NCBI GenBank assembly: GCA_030586765.1
Contig: JAUQZZ010000010.1
Coordinates: 1 to 23,111 of the forward strand
DNA length: 23,111 nt
DNA from: Candidatus Brocadiales bacterium
Lineage (GTDB): Bacteria; Planctomycetota; Brocadiia; Brocadiales; Bathyanammoxibiaceae
Direction of reading: 5' to 3'
Under the pieces are notes generated by a model. That model was not told the origin of the DNA and did not search any database. It saw only the letters and a program-made list of their open reading frames with translations. Below are positions 6,370 to 14,471 of the stretch, one piece after another. The translations under genes were made by a program, and so were the position numbers. Numbering within the stretch: position 1 is the first letter of the stretch; every line of letters begins with the position of its first letter.

Positions 6370-7146
6370 ATGCCGAGGCCTTTTATTGTAGGCAACTGGA
6401 AGATGAACCTGAGCCTTCAGGAGGCGAGAATTCTAGCCACAGCCCTAAGGAAAAGGCTTGTGGGGGTGGAGGGTGTGGATGTAGGGGTATGCCCTGCTTT
6501 TGTCTTTCTCATGGAGATATGTTCCATTCTGAAGGGAAGCGGCATCTTTGTCGGGGCGCAAAACATGCACTGGGAGAGAAAAGGGGCCTTCACAGGTGAG
6601 GTCTCAGGGGAGATGCTAAAAGAGATAGGATGCACCCACGTAATACTTGGTCACTCTGAAAGGAGACATGTCTTTGGAGAGATAGACCAGGTAATAAACG
6701 CAAAATTAAGACTGGCCTTTGCCTTGGGTCTTAGACCTATCTTCTGTCTTGGAGAAAAACCAGAGGAGAGAGAATCGGGAAGGACTTTTCAGGTGGTAGA
6801 TAGGCAACTAAAGGCGGGTTTAGAGGGCCTGGAGATAGAAGAGGTATCCCTCTTGACCATTGCATACGAGCCTGTATGGGCCATAGGCACGGGAAAGAAT
6901 GCCACTCCAGCCCAGGCAGAGGAGGTGCACAGCTATATCAGGGGTCTTCTAAAGAAGGCCTATGGGGAGGAGGTATCCTCTCAGGTGAGGATACAGTACG
7001 GAGGCAGCGTCACCCCACAGAATACCGCTGAACTCCTGGCCCAACCAGAGATTAACGGCCTCTTAGTAGGAGGCGCCAGTCTAAAGGAGGAGACATTCCT
7101 AAAGATAGTCTCTATGGCCATGGAACAACTTAGGAGTCCAATATAG
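6370..7146 (+). CDS. tpiA: Triosephosphate isomerase
   Basis: This glycolytic enzyme interconverts dihydroxyacetone phosphate and glyceraldehyde 3-phosphate. The 258-residue TIM barrel is complete: GNWKMN with K11, the catalytic His95 in LGHSERR, the catalytic E167 in AYEPVWAIGTGK with the flexible loop after it, and the phosphate-binding YGGSV and GLLVGGASL near the end. It lies 10 bases after pheA and 9 before secG. A tpiA-secG pairing is common in bacteria and supports the secG call. Confidence 0.97.
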   Translation: MPRPFIVGNWKMNLSLQEARILATALRKRLVGVEGVDVGVCPAFVFLMEICSILKGSGIFVGAQNMHWERKGAFTGEVSGEMLKEIGCTHVILGHSERRHVFGEIDQVINAKLRLAFALGLRPIFCLGEKPEERESGRTFQVVDRQLKAGLEGLEIEEVSLLTIAYEPVWAIGTGKNATPAQAEEVHSYIRGLLKKAYGEEVSSQVRIQYGGSVTPQNTAELLAQPEINGLLVGGASLKEETFLKIVSMAMEQLRSPI

Positions 7147-7155
7147 GGGTAAGAA

Positions 7156-7698
7156 ATGGAACTTGGGACGGAAAGAACCTTTAAATGGGCCCTGGCCATA
7201 CTAGTGGTCTTCGGCCTTGTAGTTACTATGTTTGCGTTGAGGATGGCTACAGCCCTCAAATTCTTGCTTATCGTGAACTGTATCGTGCTAATAGGAACGA
7301 TACTGCTGCAGGCTGGGAAGGGTGGAGGGCTGGCGGCCATAGGTGGTCTGGCAGACCAATCTACCTTTGGTACAAGGACAAGTACCTTCCTGAGCAAGCT
7401 TACTTATTTTATAGGCGCAGTCCTTCTAGTTTCCACCATCTGTCTCACCAAGCTTTCCACTATGAAAGTGGTGGAAAAGGCACCTGTGAGGCCCACCACG
7501 CAGGCCCCAACGACACCCCCAGGACATCCACCCATAGAGAAGAAGCCTGCTGCGGCCCCACCACCTGCCCAGGAGAAGAAGGAAACGAGTCCAGCCCTGG
7601 GATGGAAGGAGGAAAGGCCTCCAGAGGGAGAAAAGCCAACTGGGGAGAAGAAAGAAGTGGTACCCCCTCCAGGCGCTGCTAAAGAATCAGGTCAATAA
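7156..7698 (+). CDS. secG: Preprotein translocase subunit SecG, with extra N-terminal membrane span and Pro-rich tail
   Basis: SecG is the small accessory subunit of the SecYEG translocon. The core is residues 32-100: a membrane span, then the loop LLQAGKGGGLAAIGGL, then STFGTRTSTFLSKLT leading into a second span. Compared with ordinary SecG (about 70-110 residues, two spans), this 180-residue protein has an additional predicted span at about 10-28 and a hydrophilic tail of about 75 residues rich in Pro, Lys, Glu and Ala (105-180). Such tails occur in SecG from several diderm lineages. The start ATG has AGGGG upstream. Starting at Met30 would remove the extra span but lacks a spaced Shine-Dalgarno. 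Confidence 0.88.
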   Translation: MELGTERTFKWALAILVVFGLVVTMFALRMATALKFLLIVNCIVLIGTILLQAGKGGGLAAIGGLADQSTFGTRTSTFLSKLTYFIGAVLLVSTICLTKLSTMKVVEKAPVRPTTQAPTTPPGHPPIEKKPAAAPPPAQEKKETSPALGWKEERPPEGEKPTGEKKEVVPPPGAAKESGQ

Positions 7699-7705
7699 AT
7701 CTTCG

Positions 7706-8590
7706 ATGCTAAAAAGCATGACAGGGTACGGAAGCGCAGAGTATAAGGATGACAAGGTATCTTTGCATGTAGAGGTTCGTTCTATTAACAACCGTTTTTT
7801 GAAGATCACCTCCCGGCTCCCCGAGGCCTTTATTGCCTATCAGGAGCAGTTGGAAAGACCTCTAAAGGAGAGGGTTTCCAGGGGCAGTGTCCACCTGGAT
7901 GTGGAATATAGACCTCTTGTAGAGGCACCTGAATATCATGTTAATCTAGAGACCTTGAAAGGCTATTACCGCTCCTTGGAGAAGCTTAGAGAAGAGCTAG
8001 GGCCTGAGGGAGATGTGCCCATTGCATCTCTATTCTCCCTCCCGGGCATCTGTGAGAGGATTAAGACCCAGGAAAGGGGTGTAGAGGAGCAGGTTCCTGT
8101 ACTGGAGGGGCTTGTTACGACGGCCTTAAACCAACTCCTGGAGATGCGCACCCAGGAGGGCGGGGCCCTGGAGAAGGATATTATGCGGCATAAGATGGAA
8201 ATAGAAGGCCTCCTGGTTGGGTTGGAAAGGAAGGCCCCTGAGGTAGTGTCCCACTACAGGGATAGGCTAAGAAAGAGGGTATCTTTACTCCTGCAAGAGA
8301 CTAACGTAGAACTCTCCGATAGTGACCTTGCCAGAGAGGTAGCCTTCTTTGCAGAGCGTTCCGATATTACTGAGGAGCTTGCTAGACTGAGGAGCCACCT
8401 CCAGCAGATGGAGGACACTGTGCGGGAGGGGGGCCCTGTGGGAAGGCGACTGGAATTTATTGTACAGGAGATGTTTCGAGAGGCCAATACCATGGGCTCC
8501 AAGGTCTGCGATGGCGATATGCTCAAGGACATAATAGATATTAAGCTGGCGATAGAGAGGATAAAAGAGCAGTCCTTCAATGTGGAGTGA
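7706..8590 (+). CDS. yicC: YicC/YloC family endoribonuclease
   Basis: The 294-residue product begins MLKSMTGYGSAE, the near-invariant YicC start. It carries the conserved EVRSINNRFL (22-31), a helical middle, and the C-terminal block with GSKVCDGDMLKDIIDIKLAIERIKEQ split across 266-290. Members of this family have been characterised as endoribonucleases that act with other decay enzymes on small RNAs. yicC-gmk adjacency is widespread and holds here. The coding end overlaps gmk by 11 bases. The gap from secG is only 7 bases and no clear Shine-Dalgarno is present, so translation is probably coupled to secG. Confidence 0.93.
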   Translation: MLKSMTGYGSAEYKDDKVSLHVEVRSINNRFLKITSRLPEAFIAYQEQLERPLKERVSRGSVHLDVEYRPLVEAPEYHVNLETLKGYYRSLEKLREELGPEGDVPIASLFSLPGICERIKTQERGVEEQVPVLEGLVTTALNQLLEMRTQEGGALEKDIMRHKMEIEGLLVGLERKAPEVVSHYRDRLRKRVSLLLQETNVELSDSDLAREVAFFAERSDITEELARLRSHLQQMEDTVREGGPVGRRLEFIVQEMFREANTMGSKVCDGDMLKDIIDIKLAIERIKEQSFNVE

Positions 8591-9164
8591 ACGTGGAAAC
8601 TCAAGAGGCCAGGTGGTGATAATCTCCGGTCCCTCAGGTTGCGGTAAGACTACTATATGCCAGGAGCTTGTCAAGGACCCAAGGGTAAGGAAATCTATCT
8701 CAGTTACTACCCGACCCCGCCGTCCTCAGGAGAAAGAGGGTAGGGACTATTATTTCGTTACAGAAGAGGAGTTTGAAAGAAAGAGAAAAGAGGGTAAGTT
8801 TGCAGAATATGCCCGCTACTCAGGACACCTCTATGGGACGCTTCTGGAGCCCCTGGAGAGGGCCCTGGAGCAAGATATGGTCTATCTACTGGAGATAGAT
8901 GTACAAGGGGCCAGGCAGATAATGGAGAGATTTCCCCAAGCCCTTTCTATCTTCATCTTACCCCCTGAGGAGGGTGTCCTGAAGAGGCGCCTCCTGGGCA
9001 GGGGCACCGACCTGGGGAAAGGACTGGCCACACGCGTAGAGATAGCAAAGGAGGAACTGAGCCACGCCTCCCGATACAGATACCGCGTGGTGAACGATAG
9101 GTTGGAAAGGGCTGTGGAAGAGATACGCATAATCTTGGGATTGGACCAGAAGGAACATAGATGA
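8580..9164 (+). CDS. gmk: Guanylate kinase
   Basis: This enzyme phosphorylates GMP/dGMP to the diphosphate. The 194-residue product has the P-loop GPSGCGKTT near residues 17-25, the GMP-binding SVTTRPRRPQEKEGRDYY region split across about 40-58, YARYSGHLYGT, and LEIDVQGA. The start ATG overlaps the end of yicC and reads a few extra residues before the usual core, so the true start could be slightly further in. Its TGA overlaps an ATG (9161) that opens a 34-codon frame running into a hairpin repeat. Confidence 0.96.
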   Translation: MWSERGNSRGQVVIISGPSGCGKTTICQELVKDPRVRKSISVTTRPRRPQEKEGRDYYFVTEEEFERKRKEGKFAEYARYSGHLYGTLLEPLERALEQDMVYLLEIDVQGARQIMERFPQALSIFILPPEEGVLKRRLLGRGTDLGKGLATRVEIAKEELSHASRYRYRVVNDRLERAVEEIRIILGLDQKEHR

Positions 9165-9170
9165 TGCACA

Positions 9171-9251
9171 GTAGGGCAGGCATCTTGCCCCTGAACTTGA
9201 TTCGGGGCTGGTGGGCGAGACGCCCACCCTACCGAGTTTTTTCAGAGGATC
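9171..9251 (+). repeat. GTAGGG-type hairpin repeat, copy 2, with conserved tail
   Basis: The block begins GTAGGGCAGGC and ends GCCCACCCTAC, giving an outer imperfect inverted repeat over 9171-9232. Inside are GCCCCTGAA/TTCGGGGC and a strong hairpin GGTGGGCG-AGA-CGCCCACC (9210-9228). Directly after it comes TTTTTTCAGAGGATC (9237-9251), the tail shared with the clusters near 204, 20534 and 21498. Confidence 0.75.
9210..9242 (+). terminator. Possible intrinsic terminator after gmk, formed by the repeat
   Basis: An 8-bp GC-rich stem with a 3-base loop (9210-9228) is followed 8 bases later by six T residues (9237-9242). The gap between stem and T-run is longer than ideal, so it may only attenuate read-through into the coaC-like gene. 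Confidence 0.45.
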
Positions 9252-9290
9252 TTGTTTATCTTTAAAGAATACTTTTCAAGATAATAGGTT

Positions 9291-9911
9291 ATGATGGCAC
9301 ACAGTATTATTCTTGGAGTTACAGGTAGCATTGCAGCTTACAAGGCCTGCGAGATTGTCTCTAGCCTGGTGAAGATGGGCGTCAACGTAATAGTAGTGAT
9401 GACCAGCTCTGCCCAGCATTTCGTTAGCCCTCTCACCTTTAGTACCCTCTCTCGAAATGAGGTGGTGACCGACTTCTTTGGAAGGCAGGAGGTTTATGAC
9501 CCTCATCATGTCTCTCTGGCCGATAGGGCAGACCTTATACTCCTTGCCCCTGCCACAACGAGCCTCATTGGTAAACTGGCCTCAGGTATCTCTGACGACA
9601 TCTTAACCTGTACGGTGCTAGCCTCCCAGGCCAGGGTGCTTATTGCCCCTGCTATGGATGACCGAATGTATCACCACCCAATAGTTCAGGGGAATATTAA
9701 AAGGCTCAAGGACATTGGGTACAAATTCATAGGCCCGGTAGAAGGCCCTCTGGCCTCAGGTAGGGTTGGGGTGGGCCGATTGGCCCCAGTGGAAGATATA
9801 GTAAAGACGGTTTTGAAGGAGTTGGAGGGACTCTCCCCCGAATCCTTAACACCTGATTCCAGGAGGAAAAAGGCACCCCAGGAACACATTGGTGAAAAGA
9901 CTAAAAGTTAA
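9291..9911 (+). CDS. CoaC-like flavoprotein (HFCD family), no CoaB domain, signature residues changed
   Basis: The 206-residue product matches the N-terminal, FMN-binding half of CoaBC (phosphopantothenoylcysteine decarboxylase). It shows GVTGSIAAYKACEI (9-22), SLADRADLILLAPAT (75-89), GISDDILT and the order of conserved blocks. His73 of the conserved histidine motif is present. Three residues required in known decarboxylases differ: the Asn of PASANT is Ser91 (PATTSL), the Asn of the PAMN clamp is Asp123 (PAMDDRM), and the Cys of the ACG motif is Ser156 (LASGRVG). The C-terminal ligase half (CoaB) is absent; the protein stops after a 35-residue hydrophilic tail that overlaps dut by 23 bases. 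It may be a non-decarboxylating flavoprotein or act on another substrate. An alternative ATG is at 9294. Confidence 0.8.
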   Translation: MMAHSIILGVTGSIAAYKACEIVSSLVKMGVNVIVVMTSSAQHFVSPLTFSTLSRNEVVTDFFGRQEVYDPHHVSLADRADLILLAPATTSLIGKLASGISDDILTCTVLASQARVLIAPAMDDRMYHHPIVQGNIKRLKDIGYKFIGPVEGPLASGRVGVGRLAPVEDIVKTVLKELEGLSPESLTPDSRRKKAPQEHIGEKTKS

Positions 9912-10341
9912 CATAAAAAGAAAGGATAGTTGTAGGGACCTGCCTCTGCCGCAGTATATGAGCGAGGGGGCTAGCGGCGTCGACCTCTATGCAGCGGTAG
10001 AGGACGAAGTGGTGATAGAACCCCAGGAGATAAGGTCAATCCCTACAGGGGTCTCTATAGAACTCCCCTCAGGATACGAGGGCCAGGTGAGGCCCAGGAG
10101 CGGGTTAGCCATAAATCACGGCCTCACCATCGTCAATGCCCCAGGGACAATTGATAGCGACTACCGTGGAGAGATATGTGTAATCCTGTGTAATCTGGGA
10201 AAGAATCCAGTCAAGATAAGACGCGGGATGCGCGTTGCCCAACTAATCTTTCAGCCCGTGTTAAAGGCCGATTTCTTTGAGGTAGAAGAACTACAGAAAA
10301 CCCGAAGGAATGAGGGGGGATTCGGGCATACGGGGACATAA
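9889..10341 (+). CDS. dut: Deoxyuridine 5'-triphosphate nucleotidohydrolase (dUTPase)
   Basis: dUTPase hydrolyses dUTP to dUMP, keeping uracil out of DNA and feeding dTMP synthesis. All five trimeric-dUTPase motifs are visible in about 150 residues: GASGVDLYA (motif 1), RPRSGLA (2), APGTIDSDYRGEI (3, with the catalytic Asp), RVAQLIF (4) and the arginine-finger tail RNEGGFGHTGT (5). The start is either TTG 9889 or the adjacent GTG 9892, which lies 8 bases after CAGGA and may be the real one. It overlaps the coaC-like gene and ends 5 bases before ftsK. Confidence 0.95.
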   Translation: MVKRLKVNIKRKDSCRDLPLPQYMSEGASGVDLYAAVEDEVVIEPQEIRSIPTGVSIELPSGYEGQVRPRSGLAINHGLTIVNAPGTIDSDYRGEICVILCNLGKNPVKIRRGMRVAQLIFQPVLKADFFEVEELQKTRRNEGGFGHTGT

Positions 10342-10346
10342 AACTT

Positions 10347-12461
10347 ATGGAAAAGAGGAAACTGCTAAAGATAACCCTGGCCGTGTTTCTTATATGCTTT
10401 TCGGTCTTCACCTGGATAAGTATGGTTACCTACCATCCCACGGATCCGCCCTTTGCTGATTACCCCCAGAAAGGGGGCATAACAAACTACTGTGGCAGAT
10501 TAGGCGCAGAGCTTTCTGGCTATGGATTATCAGGGCTGGGGATAGGGGCCTATATACTTACAACCCTTATCGGGGCCTGGGGTGGAATACTCCTGTGGAG
10601 GGGAAGGGTGGAAGACCTGTGGGTAAAGGCAATAGGAGGCATATTGCTCATCCTCTCCCTAACGGTAGTTCTCGGTCTGCTGGGGCCTTTTAAACCCCTT
10701 GCTGGGGGAATTTCTTTGGCTGGGGGTGTTTTGGGTACAGCCGCCGCAGGGAGACTGCTGGAGCACCTGGGCCTGGCGGGCACCTGTGTTTTCTTGACCT
10801 TCGGATTTCTAACCTCTAGCATGCTTCTCTTCAATTTAAGTCCCTCTGAAGCAGTACTCCTCCTATCTAAGAAGGCTAAGAAGCGAGCAAAGGAGGCAAT
10901 CCCAGAGGAGTCAAGCAACTCTGCAGGAGAAGTGGTAGCTGAGCCTTCTGGAGAGGTGACTACAAGGTCCTCCTCAGAACCCCTACTTTTACCCATAGAG
11001 CTCCTGGACGAGCCCACCAAGGGACAGGACGCCCAGGACGAGGAGTCTCTGAGCAGGAATAGGGAGATATTAGAAGGTACCCTAGCCCAGTTTAATATAA
11101 TAGCCCAGGTGGTGGGCTTTGAAAAGGGCCCTGCCATAACCATGTATGAGCTGGAATTGGCCCCTGGAACCAAGGTCTCCAAGGTGGTATCCCTCTCAGA
11201 CGACCTGGCTATTGCCCTCAAGGCCCCTAGTATTAGGGTAGTGGCGCCCTTAACAGGGAGGTCTACGGTAGGCATAGAAGTGCCCAACCGAAGCAGGATG
11301 GTTGTCAGGCTCAGGGAACTTCTGGAACTCTTACAGGAGGGCAAGATAGACCTAGGGGATAATGCCATACCCCTCCCCCTGGGTAGGGATATAACTGGTT
11401 ATCCTATCTTTTGGGACCTCTCGGTCATGCCCCATCTCCTCATCGCAGGAACCACAGGCTCAGGAAAATCTGTCTGCCTTAACTCCTTGATATTGAGCAT
11501 CCTCTTTCTCAGGTCCAGAAGGGATGTGAAACTCTTACTTGTGGACCCAAAGCTGGTGGAGTTCTCAGCCTTTAAGGACATACCCCATCTTATTAGCCCG
11601 GTGGTTACGGACGTGAAGGAGGCCCAGGCGGTGTTAGAGTGGGCGGTAAAGAAGATGGATGAGCGTTACGGGCTCCTGGCCAGGGCAGGGGTCAAGAATG
11701 TCACCGAGTATAACAAGCTGGGAGAGGAAGGGCTTAAAAGGATGCTGGGTCCCAGTGGCAGTGCGGACCCCGAGGCAAGACATCTACCTCACATAGTGAT
11801 AATTATAGACGAACTGGCTGACCTTATGATGGTGGCCTCAAAGAAGGTGGAAGATTCTATCATCCGCCTCTCTCAGAAGTCCAGGGCTGTGGGCATCCAT
11901 CTTATCGTCTCCACCCAGAGGCCTTCCGTGGATGTGGTTACTGGTCTTATTAAATCTAATCTGCCTGCCAGGATTTCTTTCCATGTGGCCTCCAAGGTGG
12001 ATTCCCGCACGGTGCTAGATCAAAATGGTGCGGAAAAACTCTTGGGAGGGGGCGACATGCTCTTTATACCTCCGGGCACCACCGAACTCTTGAGGGTGCA
12101 GGGCACCTACACTAGTGACGGGGAGGTGAAAAGAGTGGTGGAATTCCTCAAGAGGCAGGCACCCCCTGAGTTCTCTTCTGAACTCAGGCAGTGGAAGCTC
12201 CAGGCCCGAAGGGAAGAGAAAGAAGACCCCCTCTACCAGGAGGCTGTGAGAGTGGTTCTTAAGGCAAGAAGATGTAGCGAGAAGTTCCTCCAGGAAGAGC
12301 TTCGCGTCAGTTACCCCCAGGCCGTTCGTCTGCTGGACCAGATGGTGGAGGATGGCATTATAGGAGAATATAAGGGGCTAGAGCATCGTGAGGTCCTTCT
12401 CAATCTAGAAGACTGGGAGCCCCAGAGGCAAGAAGGTGGTAAGGAGAAAGTAAGAGGATGA
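10347..12461 (+). CDS. ftsK: DNA translocase FtsK
   Basis: FtsK pumps DNA at the division septum and helps resolve chromosome dimers. The 704-residue protein has four or so membrane spans in the first 165 residues (about 8-28, 62-84, 92-113, 143-164). A short charged linker (about 170-230) precedes the alpha/beta motor with Walker A GTTGSGKS near residue 368 and Walker B IVIIIDELADLMM. A C-terminal gamma winged helix (about 635-700, CSEKFLQEELRVSYPQ, LLDQMVEDGIIG) should read polar DNA sequences. The linker is much shorter than in E. coli FtsK, giving a SpoIIIE-like length. The stop overlaps the rimO start (ATGA). Confidence 0.96.
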   Translation: MEKRKLLKITLAVFLICFSVFTWISMVTYHPTDPPFADYPQKGGITNYCGRLGAELSGYGLSGLGIGAYILTTLIGAWGGILLWRGRVEDLWVKAIGGILLILSLTVVLGLLGPFKPLAGGISLAGGVLGTAAAGRLLEHLGLAGTCVFLTFGFLTSSMLLFNLSPSEAVLLLSKKAKKRAKEAIPEESSNSAGEVVAEPSGEVTTRSSSEPLLLPIELLDEPTKGQDAQDEESLSRNREILEGTLAQFNIIAQVVGFEKGPAITMYELELAPGTKVSKVVSLSDDLAIALKAPSIRVVAPLTGRSTVGIEVPNRSRMVVRLRELLELLQEGKIDLGDNAIPLPLGRDITGYPIFWDLSVMPHLLIAGTTGSGKSVCLNSLILSILFLRSRRDVKLLLVDPKLVEFSAFKDIPHLISPVVTDVKEAQAVLEWAVKKMDERYGLLARAGVKNVTEYNKLGEEGLKRMLGPSGSADPEARHLPHIVIIIDELADLMMVASKKVEDSIIRLSQKSRAVGIHLIVSTQRPSVDVVTGLIKSNLPARISFHVASKVDSRTVLDQNGAEKLLGGGDMLFIPPGTTELLRVQGTYTSDGEVKRVVEFLKRQAPPEFSSELRQWKLQARREEKEDPLYQEAVRVVLKARRCSEKFLQEELRVSYPQAVRLLDQMVEDGIIGEYKGLEHREVLLNLEDWEPQRQEGGKEKVRG

Positions 12462-13810
12462 GCTCACCAAAGGTTGCCCTTATAAGTCTGGGGTGTACAA
12501 AGAATCTAGTGGATTCTGAGAAGATACTGGGACGGATGGTCCAGGGGGGCGCTGTACTGTGCCAAGACCCCTCAACAGCCGATACACTCATCATCAACAC
12601 ATGTGGTTTTATAAAAGAGGCAAAGGAGGAGTCCATAGATACCATCCTCCAGATGGCTAAATTAAAAGAGGAAGCCCATCTGAAGAAGCTCATAGTTACG
12701 GGTTGTCTGGCCCAGCGCTACCAGGAAGACTTACTCCAGGAGATACCCGAGATTGACCACGTGGTCGGCCTGGAACGCCTTGACAGCCTTGTCCAGTTCA
12801 CGGGCCTAAGGCCCAGCAACGGCTCATGCCATGAGGAAAAATACAGTATACGCCTTACCCCAAGGCATTATGCCTATTTAAAGATATCAGAGGGCTGCGA
12901 CAACCGCTGTAGCTATTGTGCCATACCTGCTATAAGAGGGGCCTTCAGGAGCAGGCCCATGGAAAACCTTCTCCAAGAGGCAAGGCAACTGGTAGAGACA
13001 GGGGCCAGGGAAATAAACATTATCGCTCAGGACAGTACCCTTTATGGTATAGACCTTTATGGGAGGCAACGCCTCCACGAACTCCTCCAGGGGCTCTCGG
13101 AGATAAGACCTCTCAGGTGGATAAGGCTCCTCTATACCCACCCCGCCCATTTCTATCCTGCCCTTGTGAGGGAGATAGCAAAGAATGAAAAGGTTGTAAA
13201 GTATATAGACCTACCCATCCAGCATATTAACGATAATATACTTCGTAAGATGGGTAGAGGGATAAATCATAGGGGGATAGAGGAATTGATAGATGGGCTT
13301 AGGAAAGAGGTGCCAGGGCTTTTCTTGCGCACTACGGTAATAGTGGGCTTCCCAGGAGAGGGGGAAGAGGAGTATAAGGAACTCCTTGGGTTCCTAGAAA
13401 AGACGGCCTTTGAGAGGCTAGGGGCCTTTTGTTACTCCAGGGAGGAAGGCACAGTTGCGGCGTCCATGAAGGGTAGCGTCCCCCAGAAGATAAAACGCAA
13501 GAGGCTAAAAGGGATTATGGAGCTCCAGCAGAGGATTACCTTTGAGCATAATGCCCGCTGGGTGGGAAGGGACTTAGAGGTATTGATAGAAGGCCCTTGT
13601 GGGCAGGAAGAGGCCAATCTGCCAGGAGCAGGACAGGCCCCGTACCATCATGGTGCAGGGCAGGCCTGGCTGGCCAGGTTCTACGGCGACGCCCCAGAGG
13701 CAGACGGTAATGTTGTAGTCTATGGCTCAGGGTTAGCACAAGGTGAATTCAGAAGGGTATCTGTAATACTCGCTGAGGGATATAATCTTGTTGCCCGTTG
13801 TGTGGAGTGA
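12458..13810 (+). CDS. rimO: Ribosomal protein S12 methylthiotransferase
   Basis: RimO is a two-cluster radical-SAM enzyme that methylthiolates an Asp of ribosomal protein S12. The 450-residue product has the N-terminal UPF0004 domain with cluster cysteines C13 (SLGCTKNLVDSE), C49 (NTCGF) and C83 (TGCLAQRY). The radical-SAM motif CDNRCSYC gives C147, C151 and C154, and a TRAM domain fills the last 70 or so residues. The signature GCTKNLVDSE and the end of the TRAM domain point to RimO rather than MiaB. It is ATGA-coupled to ftsK; the order ftsK-rimO-pgsA is a familiar bacterial arrangement. Confidence 0.95.
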   Translation: MSSPKVALISLGCTKNLVDSEKILGRMVQGGAVLCQDPSTADTLIINTCGFIKEAKEESIDTILQMAKLKEEAHLKKLIVTGCLAQRYQEDLLQEIPEIDHVVGLERLDSLVQFTGLRPSNGSCHEEKYSIRLTPRHYAYLKISEGCDNRCSYCAIPAIRGAFRSRPMENLLQEARQLVETGAREINIIAQDSTLYGIDLYGRQRLHELLQGLSEIRPLRWIRLLYTHPAHFYPALVREIAKNEKVVKYIDLPIQHINDNILRKMGRGINHRGIEELIDGLRKEVPGLFLRTTVIVGFPGEGEEEYKELLGFLEKTAFERLGAFCYSREEGTVAASMKGSVPQKIKRKRLKGIMELQQRITFEHNARWVGRDLEVLIEGPCGQEEANLPGAGQAPYHHGAGQAWLARFYGDAPEADGNVVVYGSGLAQGEFRRVSVILAEGYNLVARCVE

Positions 13811-13832
13811 TTATAAGGTAGGGAGGAAGGGT

Positions 13833-14471
13833 GTGCTTAAGAGGCTCTTTTGGCCCGTTTCTTACGTGTTAGTTCTAAATAAGACCTTTGGCCTGCCAAA
13901 CCAATTAACTGTCCTTAGATTCATTATCGGCATTCTCTTCCTTGTTGTCCTCTCTTCTAAACTATTCCATCTAGCCCTGGCACTATTTTTAGTAGCCATG
14001 GTTACAGACTTCCTAGACGGATATCTCGCCAGAAAGAAGGGCCTGATAAGCAACTTCGGCAGGATGGCCGACCCCTTTGCCGATAAGATGATTATCTGCG
14101 GTGGGCTTATAATCCTTACTTCCTTTGCTCCTTCTGTGTTAGAGCCCTGGATGGTGGCCGTAATCGTGGTAAGGGAACTAGTTATAAGCATCCTCAGGGG
14201 CTATGCGGAGATAAGGGGAATTCCCTTTCCCAGCAGTATATGGGGGAAGTTTAAGATGGCCGTCCAGTCCGTCACCCTCTGCGCCCTCCTTTTTGTTGCG
14301 GGTTGCTGGGGTCAATACCCCTGGGCGATGAAAGGCCTTAATGAATTGGTATGGTTTACTGTAATCCTCACAGCCTTCTCAGGGCTACCCTATCTATATA
14401 ATGCCTGGCAGACCTTTCAGGGGGGCAGTAGAGGCATCGGGTTAGAGAAGGAACCTTATGAACTTCTGTAA
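13833..14471 (+). CDS. pgsA: CDP-diacylglycerol-glycerol-3-phosphate 3-phosphatidyltransferase
   Basis: PgsA makes phosphatidylglycerol phosphate, the precursor of phosphatidylglycerol and cardiolipin, in the inner membrane. The CDP-alcohol phosphotransferase motif is intact: D59, then D62-G63-x2-A66-R67-x8-G76-x3-D80-x3-D84. Hydrophobic spans flank it along the 212 residues. I chose GTG 13833, which has GGGAGG six bases upstream and gives the usual short N-terminus. An in-frame TTG at 13788 would overlap rimO and add 15 unrelated residues. The end overlaps recO by 14 bases. Confidence 0.93.
   Translation: MLKRLFWPVSYVLVLNKTFGLPNQLTVLRFIIGILFLVVLSSKLFHLALALFLVAMVTDFLDGYLARKKGLISNFGRMADPFADKMIICGGLIILTSFAPSVLEPWMVAVIVVRELVISILRGYAEIRGIPFPSSIWGKFKMAVQSVTLCALLFVAGCWGQYPWAMKGLNELVWFTVILTAFSGLPYLYNAWQTFQGGSRGIGLEKEPYELL

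Larger units (their letters stand above)
9161..9265 (+). pseudogene. 34-codon open frame coupled to gmk and filled by a hairpin repeat (possible rpoZ scar)
   Basis: The frame starts ATGATG, overlapping the gmk stop in an ATGA arrangement with AAGGAAC just upstream. It is therefore placed and equipped like a translated, coupled gene. From 9171 to 9232 its codons are simply the hairpin repeat. In many bacteria this slot (gmk - ? - coaBC) holds rpoZ, the RNA polymerase omega subunit. The peptide shows no omega resemblance. A reading is that a repeat replaced or truncated a small gene here. It may equally be a chance frame. Confidence 0.25.

Noticed and set aside
10550..11368. 272-codon open frame antisense to ftsK
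   Set aside because: It is a shadow of ftsK codon use (Ser/Pro/Arg-rich), with no motif, no ribosome site and full overlap with a well-supported gene.
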